From positions 1 to 10,075 of the forward strand of contig DASRSS010000313.1 in the NCBI GenBank assembly GCA_035656335.1: 10,075 bases of DNA, read 5' to 3'. Numbering within the stretch: the stretch's first letter is position 1; each line of letters begins with the position of its first letter. Source of the DNA: DASRSS01 sp035656335 (GTDB lineage Bacteria > Actinomycetota > Actinomycetes > Mycobacteriales > Jatrophihabitantaceae). The notes beneath the pieces are model-generated. The model was not told where the DNA came from. It ran no database searches and was given only the letters and a program-made list of their open reading frames with translations. Both the position numbers and the translations under genes were made by a program. Positions 4,979 through 10,075 of this stretch are shown one piece after another.

Positions 4979-6349
4979 GTGTCCATCAGCGTCTTCGACC
5001 TGTTCTCGATCGGCATCGGGCCGTCCTCCTCGCACACGGTCGGCCCAATGCGCGCCGCGCACACGTTCGCGTCCGGGCTGGACGACGACGGCCTGCTGAA
5101 CCGGGTCGAGCGGGTGCGCGTCGAGCTGTTCGGCTCGCTGGGCGCGACCGGTCACGGGCACGGCAGCGACCGGGCGGTGATCCTGGGCCTGCTCGGTGAG
5201 CGCCCGGAGACCGTCGACACCGACACCGCACCCGAGCGTGCCGCCGCGGTACGCGCAAGCGGACGCGTCCAGCTGCTGGGCAAGCAGGATGCCGCGCTGG
5301 CCGAGGACGACCTGGTGCTGCACCGGCGCGAGAGCCTGCCGTTCCACCCGAACGGGATGCGCTACTTCGCCTACGGGTCCGACGGCGGCCTGCTGCGGGA
5401 GCGCACCTACTATTCCGTCGGCGGCGGCTTCGTGGTCGACGAGCAGGCGGCCGGCGCCGACCGGATCAAGCCGGACGACACCGCGGTGCGCTACCCGTTC
5501 CGCAGCGGCGCGGAGTTGATGGCGCATTGCCGCGAGTCGGGGCTGCCGGTCAGCGGGGTGATGCTGGCGAACGAGACGGCGTGGCGCCCTGAGGCGGACG
5601 TGCGCGCCGGGCTGCTGCAGATCTGGTCGGTGATGCAGGAGTGCGTCACCAACGGGTGGACGCACGAGGGCACCCTGCCGGGCGGGCTGAAGGTGCCGCG
5701 TCGCGCGCCGGAGTTGTACCGGCGGCTGTGTGCGGAGACCTATGCGACCGACCCGCTGCGCGTCATGGACTGGGTCGACCTGTTCGCGCTCGCGGTGAAC
5801 GAGGAGAATGCGGCCGGCGGACGGGTCGTGACCGCGCCGACGAACGGGGCGGCTGGCGTGCTGCCTGCCGTGCTGCACTACTACGTGCGCTTCGTGCCCG
5901 GCGCGAACGAGGACGGAGTGATCCGGTTCCTGCTCACGGCCGGGGCGATCGGCGTGCTGTACAAGGAGAACGCGTCCATCTCCGGCGCCGAGGTCGGCTG
6001 CCAGGGTGAGGTCGGGTCGGCCTGCTCGATGGCCGCCGGCGCGCTGTGCGAGGTGCTCGGTGGATCACCGGCCCAGGTCGAGAACGCGGCGGAGATCGGG
6101 ATGGAGCACAACCTGGGGCTGACCTGCGACCCGGTCGGCGGCCTGGTTCAGGTGCCCTGCATCGAGCGCAACGCGATGGCGGCCGTGAAGGCGATCAACG
6201 CGGCGCGGATCGCGCTGCGCGGCAGCGGCGAGCACATCGTCAGCCTGGACAAGGTGATCAAGACGATGCGTGAGACGGGTGCCGACATGAAGATCAAGTA
6301 CAAGGAGACCGCGCGCGGCGGCCTGGCCGTCAACGTCATCGAATGCTGA
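4979..6349 (+). CDS. sdaA: L-serine dehydratase, single-chain [4Fe-4S] type
   Basis: L-serine ammonia-lyase converts L-serine to pyruvate and ammonia in the cytoplasm, using a [4Fe-4S] cluster instead of PLP. The 456 residues include the N-terminal beta domain (SVFDLFSIGIGPSSSHTVGP, with the SSSHT motif) and the C-terminal alpha domain. The cluster cysteines are C341 (GCQGEVGSAC), C383 (TCDPVGG) and C394 (VPCIERNA). The final residue, C456, is also a cysteine. In the Legionella enzyme the C-terminal cysteine enters the active site as the fourth iron ligand, and the spacing here matches that protein to the residue (343, 385, 396 and 458, as I recall them). GTG 4979 was chosen because it gives the family's standard start, MSISVFDLFSIG; the ribosome-binding site is weak and the frame is open far upstream without homology. 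It follows ohr closely and converges on the efflux gene. Such clusters are oxygen- and peroxide-sensitive. Confidence 0.96.
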   Translation: MSISVFDLFSIGIGPSSSHTVGPMRAAHTFASGLDDDGLLNRVERVRVELFGSLGATGHGHGSDRAVILGLLGERPETVDTDTAPERAAAVRASGRVQLLGKQDAALAEDDLVLHRRESLPFHPNGMRYFAYGSDGGLLRERTYYSVGGGFVVDEQAAGADRIKPDDTAVRYPFRSGAELMAHCRESGLPVSGVMLANETAWRPEADVRAGLLQIWSVMQECVTNGWTHEGTLPGGLKVPRRAPELYRRLCAETYATDPLRVMDWVDLFALAVNEENAAGGRVVTAPTNGAAGVLPAVLHYYVRFVPGANEDGVIRFLLTAGAIGVLYKENASISGAEVGCQGEVGSACSMAAGALCEVLGGSPAQVENAAEIGMEHNLGLTCDPVGGLVQVPCIERNAMAAVKAINAARIALRGSGEHIVSLDKVIKTMRETGADMKIKYKETARGGLAVNVIEC

Positions 6350-6361
6350 CGTCGACGGCCA

Positions 6362-6390
6362 GGCCATCGGCTGCGGTCCGGGCCGAGGCC
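6362..6390. terminator. Hairpin between convergent sdaA and efflux genes, possible bidirectional terminator
   Basis: GGCCATCGGC (6362-6371) and GCCGAGGCC (6382-6390) form a 9-bp stem with one bulged A and a 10-base loop. It occupies the 45-bp gap between the two convergent stops, where a shared terminator is expected. There is no T-tract on either side, so the assignment rests on position and stem. Confidence 0.45.
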
Positions 6391-6394
6391 GCGA

Positions 6395-8053
6395 TCAGGC
6401 GGCGACGGCCTCCAGCTGCGGCTCGCTGGGAACGTCCGACTTCTTCACGTTGATCACGACGAGCGCGACCACGATCCCGACGATGCCGAAGATCGCCCCG
6501 GTGAGGAACGCCTGGCCGGACGCGTGCGCCTGGATCTGGTGCGACAGCTGCGCGTACGGGCCGTAGAAGAAGTCGTGCGCGGCGGGACGCTGCCCGGCGG
6601 GCAGGCCGTTCACGAACTTGTCGATGTCCGCCTGCTGGATCCCGTTGCTGCCCGCGGACTGCACCTTCGCGCCGACGAGCTGGGGCAGGTTGCCGGGCAG
6701 CTTGCCCAGCGCCGCCTGCAGGCCGGACATGTGGTCGGTGGCGAAGTTGCGCGCCGAGGTCGCGAACACGGTCGCGAGCACGGACAGCCCGATCGCGCCG
6801 CCGACCTGCTGGCCGACGTTGAGCAGCGCGGACGCCAGGCCTGCGTCGGTGTTCTCGATCTTCGACACGGCCACTGTCGTCAGCGGAACGAACAGGCAGC
6901 CCATCGCGACCGCCAGCACGATCATGCCGGGCAGCAGCGTGTCCGCGTACTGCGAGGCCGTGCTCACCCGGGACAGCCAGAGCAGCGCGCCGGTCAGCAG
7001 CACCGTCCCCACGCTGATGAGCGGCTTGGGGCCGGTGCGCGGCAGCAGCTTGGCCACGATCTGGGACGTCACGCCGATCGTCAGCGCGATCGGCAGGAAC
7101 GCGAAGCCGGTCTTCAGCGCGCTGTAGTCGCGCACGCCCTGCACGAAGAAGGTGATGAAGTAGAACATCCCGAACATCGCGGCACCGGCCACGAGCATCA
7201 CCAGGTACGCACCGCCGCGGCTGCGGCTCTCGAAGATGCGCATCGGCATGATCGGGTGCGCCGTGCCGTACGCCTCGAAGAGCACGAAGCCGATCAGCAG
7301 CACGCCGGCGGCCACGAGCACGCCGATCGTCTCGCCGTTGTGCCAGCCGTCGTTGGCCGCGTGGATGAAGCCGTACACCAGCGCCACCATGCCCGCGACG
7401 GAGATCAGTCCGCCGAGGAAATCGATCCGTCCGCGCAGGCGATCGGTCTGGTGCAGGTACAGGAACGCGCCGGTGATGAGCAGCAGGCCGATCGGGACGT
7501 TCACGAACAGCACCCAGCGCCAGCTGAAGTAGTTCGTCAGGATGCCGCCGAGCAACAGGCCGAGTGCCGCGCCGGCACCGGACACCGCGGCGTACACGGC
7601 GAACGCGCGCGTGCGCTCCGGGCCCTCCTCGAACTCGTTCGCGATCAGCGACAGCGCGGTCGGCGCGGCGATCGCGCCGCCGATGCCCTGGATGACGCGG
7701 CCCACGAGCATCTCGGGGAAGGTGGTCGAGATGCCGGCCAGGAAGCTGCCCGCGGTGAACAGCGAGAGGCCGACGATGAACATGCGGCGGCGGCCGAAGA
7801 TGTCACCGGATCGGCCGCCGAGCAGCAGCAGGCCGCCGAACGCCAGCGTGTAGGCGTTCAGCGCCCACGTCATGGACGTCTGGTCCTTGTCGAAGTACGC
7901 GCCCATCGAGGGCAGCGCGATGTTCACGATCGTGCCGTCCAGCACGACCATCAGCTGGGCTCCGGCGATGATCAGCAACACGAGTGCGGGGTGTGCGTGT
8001 CGCCGGGCGCCGCGGTGGCCCCGTTCGGGGGCAGCGGCTACGGTCTGGGTCAC
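6395..8053 (-). CDS. MFS drug-efflux transporter, DHA2 (EmrB/QacA) family
   Basis: The 552-residue inner-membrane protein should be a proton-driven exporter with 14 membrane segments. TM1 contains the DHA2 motif VVLDGTIVNIALPSM (37-50). Motif A, GGRSGDIFGRRRMF (79-92), sits in the loop between TM2 and TM3. The antiporter motif C region, GAGAALGLLLGGILTNYFSWRWVLFVNVPIG (159-189), marks TM5 and its exit. Between the last two membrane segments there is a long hydrophilic outer loop of about 80 residues (433-512). The last segment (about 515-536) is followed by a short charged tail. GTG 8053 has AGGAG six bases upstream. A divergent TetR gene lies across 201 bp that carry several palindromes, so substrate-induced derepression is likely. 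Members export cationic dyes, biocides or antibiotics; the substrate here is unknown. Confidence 0.95.
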   Translation of the reverse strand: MTQTVAAAPERGHRGARRHAHPALVLLIIAGAQLMVVLDGTIVNIALPSMGAYFDKDQTSMTWALNAYTLAFGGLLLLGGRSGDIFGRRRMFIVGLSLFTAGSFLAGISTTFPEMLVGRVIQGIGGAIAAPTALSLIANEFEEGPERTRAFAVYAAVSGAGAALGLLLGGILTNYFSWRWVLFVNVPIGLLLITGAFLYLHQTDRLRGRIDFLGGLISVAGMVALVYGFIHAANDGWHNGETIGVLVAAGVLLIGFVLFEAYGTAHPIMPMRIFESRSRGGAYLVMLVAGAAMFGMFYFITFFVQGVRDYSALKTGFAFLPIALTIGVTSQIVAKLLPRTGPKPLISVGTVLLTGALLWLSRVSTASQYADTLLPGMIVLAVAMGCLFVPLTTVAVSKIENTDAGLASALLNVGQQVGGAIGLSVLATVFATSARNFATDHMSGLQAALGKLPGNLPQLVGAKVQSAGSNGIQQADIDKFVNGLPAGQRPAAHDFFYGPYAQLSHQIQAHASGQAFLTGAIFGIVGIVVALVVINVKKSDVPSEPQLEAVAA

Positions 8054-8093
8054 CGAGTTCTCCTGGGTTAGGCGAGTCTCTGAAAGACGGTTT

Positions 8094-8099
8094 AGGATA
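8094..8099 (-). promoter_or_regulatory. -10 candidate for the efflux gene
   Basis: On the minus strand the hexamer reads TATCCT (TANNNT pattern), 41 bases before the GTG start. The palindrome at 8105-8124 lies in the spacer and -35 region upstream of it, where a bound repressor would block RNA polymerase. No strong -35 match is seen. Confidence 0.45.
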
Positions 8100-8104
8100 C
8101 GGAT

Positions 8105-8124
8105 GCGTTCTCTATCGAGTACGC
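8105..8124. promoter_or_regulatory. Operator candidate in the efflux-gene promoter
   Basis: GCGTTCT (8105-8111) and AGTACGC (8118-8124) are inverted with one mismatch and a 6-base centre; 8 of 10 base pairs match over 20 bp. The same heptamer GCGTTCT recurs at 8151-8157. The site adjoins the likely -10 of the efflux gene, as expected of a TetR operator. Confidence 0.5.
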
Positions 8125-8140
8125 TAGCGGACGGAGCATA

Positions 8141-8157
8141 AGAAACGCAAGCGTTCT
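8141..8157. promoter_or_regulatory. Second GCGTTCT-type inverted repeat
   Basis: AGAAACGC (8141-8148) and GCGTTCT (8151-8157) form an inverted repeat around AA, with one extra A in the left arm. Half-sites match those of 8105-8124, and the two GCGTTCT copies are 46 bp apart. It may be a second binding site for the same regulator. Confidence 0.45.
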
Positions 8158-8203
8158 TTAGCTAACGGACAGTAAACCTGTCGTCGCCCGTGCGATGAAC
8201 GGA

Positions 8204-8226
8204 AGGTGACACTGGAAGTGTCACCT
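8204..8226. promoter_or_regulatory. 23-bp perfect inverted repeat upstream of the TetR gene
   Basis: AGGTGACACT (8204-8213) and AGTGTCACCT (8217-8226) are exact reverse complements around GGA. Ten perfect pairs in a short leader is well beyond chance. It ends 28 bases before the preferred start codon. It could be the autoregulatory operator of this TetR protein or a stable 5' mRNA hairpin. A second, smaller inverted repeat, GACAG-N5-CTGTC, lies at 8168-8182. Confidence 0.7.
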
Positions 8227-8254
8227 GCAGATCATGGACGGAGGGTCTGACAAC

Positions 8255-8920
8255 GTGACCAGGCAGACGCTCGCCCGGCCGGCCGCGGAGGCGCCCTGCG
8301 CGGCTCGCGACGCCGCCGACGTCGTCCGGCGCCGCCGCGGTGCCGCCCTCGAGGACGCGATCCTGGCGGCCGCCTACGCCGAGCTCAGTACGGCCGGCTA
8401 CCAGGCGTTCTCGGTCGAAGCGGTGGCCACGCGGGCCCGCACCGGCAAGGCCAGCATCTACCGCCGCTGGCCGACCAAGCAGGAGCTCGTCCTGGACGCG
8501 CTGCTCGAGGTGCTGCCCACCCCGGAGCAGTGCGGTATCGACATCGACATCGACACGCTGCCGGACGACGTCAGCACCGCCGACATGCTCCGCCAGCTCG
8601 CGCACATCATCGTCGGGCTGCTGAGCAGCCCGGCGGGCGACGCGATGCGCGCGGTCAAGTGCGAGGCCTTCTCCGACCCGGAGCTGGCGCGCGCGGTCGA
8701 CGAACGGTTCCAGGAGCCGCGCCGGCAGGCGCTGATCGAGCTGTTGCACCGCGGGGTCCGGCGCGGCGAGGTCCGTCCGGGCGCGGACTGCGCGCTCGTC
8801 GCGGACGTGCTGCCGGCCATGCTCGCGCACCGGGTGATCCTCATGCGCGAGGCGATCGCGGAATCGGAGATCACCGACATCATCGAGCAGGTCATCCTCC
8901 CGCTCATCGAGGTCCGCTAG
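8255..8920 (+). CDS. TetR/AcrR-family transcriptional regulator
   Basis: This 221-residue helical repressor has an N-terminal TetR HTH at about residues 33-80 (ALEDAILAAAYAELSTAGYQ, then VEAVATRARTGKASIYRRWPTKQELVLDAL). The TGKASIYRRWPTKQEL part is the conserved recognition helix and its flank. The C-terminal helices form the ligand pocket and dimer face and resemble the AcrR-type group with a final ILPLIEVR helix. GTG 8255 is preferred: GGAGGG (8240-8245) lies nine bases upstream, whereas the in-frame ATG at 8234 has no ribosome-binding site and would add only seven residues. It is divergent from the DHA2 exporter, the standard arrangement for a local drug-responsive repressor. Palindromes lie on both sides of the shared intergenic region. 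The ligand is unknown. Confidence 0.93.
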   Translation: MTRQTLARPAAEAPCAARDAADVVRRRRGAALEDAILAAAYAELSTAGYQAFSVEAVATRARTGKASIYRRWPTKQELVLDALLEVLPTPEQCGIDIDIDTLPDDVSTADMLRQLAHIIVGLLSSPAGDAMRAVKCEAFSDPELARAVDERFQEPRRQALIELLHRGVRRGEVRPGADCALVADVLPAMLAHRVILMREAIAESEITDIIEQVILPLIEVR

Positions 8921-8929
8921 TCGCGCCCC

Positions 8930-8953
8930 GCCGCGTGTGCTGGATCACGCGGC
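8930..8953 (+). terminator. Hairpin terminator candidate behind the TetR gene
   Basis: GCCGCGTG (8930-8937) and CACGCGGC (8946-8953) form a perfect 8-bp GC-rich stem with an 8-base loop, starting nine bases after the TetR stop. Only two T residues follow, so it would be an actinobacterial hairpin without a U-tract. Confidence 0.55.
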
Positions 8954-8977
8954 TTCGGCTGAGAGCGGTTCGGCCCG

Positions 8978-8991
8978 CCCGTCCGGACGGG
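8978..8991. promoter_or_regulatory. 14-bp perfect palindrome over the probable RBS of the lysX-like gene
   Basis: CCCGTCCGGACGGG is a perfect palindrome. Its right half, GGACGGG (8985-8991), is the only Shine-Dalgarno-like sequence before ATG 8997, five bases away. It could be a protein-binding site, or in RNA a small hairpin that hides the ribosome-binding site. Confidence 0.5.
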
Positions 8992-8996
8992 TGACC

Positions 8997-10075
8997 ATGG
9001 GCGTCGTGCCCACGCTCGAAGCCGTCGACCGCCAGCCGGGGTCGACCGGCCGGCGGGCACCCCGGCACACCCGCTTCCTGCGCCGCGCCCCCGACCTGAC
9101 CGCCGCGATCGCGGCGCTGCTCGGTGCCCTGTCGCTGGTGGACGCGTTTCTGCCGCACGAGCGGTTCCGGGTGCACGCGATCACCCGGGTGATCCCGGTG
9201 CCGGCCACCGCCGCGGCCAGCGCCGTCCTCGCCGTCGCCGGACTGTTGCTGCTGCGGGTCGCCGCCGGGCTGCGCAAGCGCAAGCAGCGGGCGTGGCAGG
9301 TCGCGATGGTGGTCGCCCTGGTCATGCTGGTCGCGCTGATCGTGCGCGCCGAACGGCGTCCGGACGAGCTCGCGATCACCGCGCTGCTGATCGTCCTGCT
9401 GATCGTCGGACGCTCGCGGTTCACCGCCAAGGCGGATCCGTTCAGCCGCTGGTTCGCCGCGCGCGTGTTCGTCCAGATTCTCTGCGCCGCCTACGTATAC
9501 GGGCTCGGCATCCTCTACCTGTATCCGCACCGCATCGTCGGGCACCGGTCGTTCACGCTGCGGCTGGAGGAGGTCTCGCTCGGTCTCGTCGGCACGTCCG
9601 GCAACCTGCACTTCGCCAGCGACCTGTTCGCGGACGTCCTGCACGGCACGCTGCTCGGCTTCGGGCTGTTCGCCGTCGCCGCGCCCGCGCTGCTGCTGCT
9701 GCGCGCGCCCGAGCCGATCGCCCGGCTATCGACGGAGGACGAGTCGCGGCTGCGTGAGCTGCTGCGGCGCCACGGCGAGCGCGACTCGCTCGGCTACTTC
9801 GCGCTGCGGCGTGACAAGTCCGTCGTCTGGTCGGCCACCGGCAAGGCCGCGATCACCTACCGCGTCGTGCACGGCGTGGCGCTGGCCAGCGGCGACCCGA
9901 TCGGCGATCCCGAGGCGTGGCCGGGCGCGATCGCCGCGTACCGCGCGCTCGTCGAGGAGTACGGCTGGACGCCGGCCGTCATGGGCGCGAGCCAGCTCGG
10001 CGCGACCGTGTTCAAGCGCGAGTACGGGCTGAACGCGCTTGAGCTGGGTGACGAGGCCGTGCTGGACGTCGCCGA
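8997..10075 (+). CDS. LysX/MprF-like lysyl-phosphatidylglycerol synthase, N-terminal part (3' end outside the window)
   Basis: The enzyme would transfer an aminoacyl group, usually lysine, from tRNA to phosphatidylglycerol at the inner face of the membrane, lowering surface charge and protecting against cationic peptides. 359 residues are visible. After a basic N-terminus come about six hydrophobic segments (near 33-52, 62-91, 100-117, 125-139, 157-177 and 214-236). The start of the DUF2156 synthase domain follows: STEDESRLRELLRRHGERDSLGYFALRRDKSVVW (245-278), ITYRVVHGVALASGDPIGD (286-304), PAVMGAS (326-332), LNALELGDEAVLD (345-357). These blocks closely match Mycobacterium LysX from memory. 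ATG 8997 was chosen; GTG 8991 and GTG 9006 are in-frame alternatives. Mycobacterial LysX carries a C-terminal lysyl-tRNA synthetase domain; whether this one does lies beyond the window, so no symbol is given. Alanyl or arginyl specificity is possible. Confidence 0.88.
   Translation, partial: MGVVPTLEAVDRQPGSTGRRAPRHTRFLRRAPDLTAAIAALLGALSLVDAFLPHERFRVHAITRVIPVPATAAASAVLAVAGLLLLRVAAGLRKRKQRAWQVAMVVALVMLVALIVRAERRPDELAITALLIVLLIVGRSRFTAKADPFSRWFAARVFVQILCAAYVYGLGILYLYPHRIVGHRSFTLRLEEVSLGLVGTSGNLHFASDLFADVLHGTLLGFGLFAVAAPALLLLRAPEPIARLSTEDESRLRELLRRHGERDSLGYFALRRDKSVVWSATGKAAITYRVVHGVALASGDPIGDPEAWPGAIAAYRALVEEYGWTPAVMGASQLGATVFKREYGLNALELGDEAVLDVA

Noticed and set aside
4697..5878. 393-codon minus-strand open frame over ohr and sdaA
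   Set aside because: Composition is that of an antisense frame and both + strand genes have complete active-site motifs.
6524..8071. 515-codon + strand open frame opposite the efflux gene
   Set aside because: Antisense shadow of a GC-rich gene: Arg/His/Gln-rich composition with no motif, while the minus strand encodes a clear 14-TM transporter.
8904..9644. 246-codon minus-strand open frame at the window end
   Set aside because: Gln/Arg/Asp-rich shadow of the LysX-like gene, whose + strand frame gives membrane helices and a DUF2156 domain.

Overview
The window is high-GC, densely packed chromosomal DNA with GTG starts, G/C-ending codons, short intergenic gaps and several TANNNT-type -10 elements close to start codons. 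Together with a PurB of mycobacterial type and a LysX/MprF-like membrane protein, this points to an actinobacterium. The genus cannot be fixed from this sequence; a relative of Mycobacteriales, Frankiales or Jatrophihabitans is a guess. I see no rRNA, tRNA, CRISPR array, phage gene or transposase.

Layout. The window opens inside purB (adenylosuccinate lyase, + strand, C-terminal two thirds). A membrane-anchored, probably beta-propeller protein of unknown function (1006-2100, +) follows. It meets stop-to-stop a minus-strand group: a SnoaL/NTF2-like protein (3365-3841), a siderophore-interacting FAD reductase (2593-3312) and a PaaI-type hotdog thioesterase (2101-2505). A long near-palindrome (2522-2583) lies between the reductase and the thioesterase. 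Divergent from the SnoaL-like gene is a MarR regulator (3939-4424, +). The 97 bp between them carry three copies of a 17-bp inverted repeat, CGTTAG-N5-CTAACG, which I read as the MarR operator. Next, on the + strand, come ohr (organic hydroperoxide reductase) and sdaA (single-chain [4Fe-4S] L-serine dehydratase), 23 nt apart and probably co-transcribed. sdaA converges on a 14-TM DHA2 drug-efflux transporter (6395-8053, -). A divergent TetR regulator (8255-8920, +) probably controls that transporter through palindromes in the shared intergenic region. The window ends inside a LysX/MprF-like lysyl-phosphatidylglycerol synthase (8997 onward, +).

How the genes fit together. Two divergent regulator-target modules stand out: MarR with a SnoaL-like protein, and TetR with a DHA2 exporter. 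Each has visible inverted repeats in its control region. Ohr beside the oxygen-sensitive iron-sulfur enzyme SdaA is a plausible peroxide-protection pairing. Ohr, the exporter and the lipid-modifying enzyme all suit defence against oxidants or cationic and amphipathic toxins. No gene set here forms an evidently new multi-gene system. The most informative signals are regulatory: the triple MarR operator with a probably leaderless promoter, the palindrome cluster between exporter and TetR gene, the 62-bp near-palindrome, and a perfect palindrome over the probable ribosome-binding site of the lysX-like gene.
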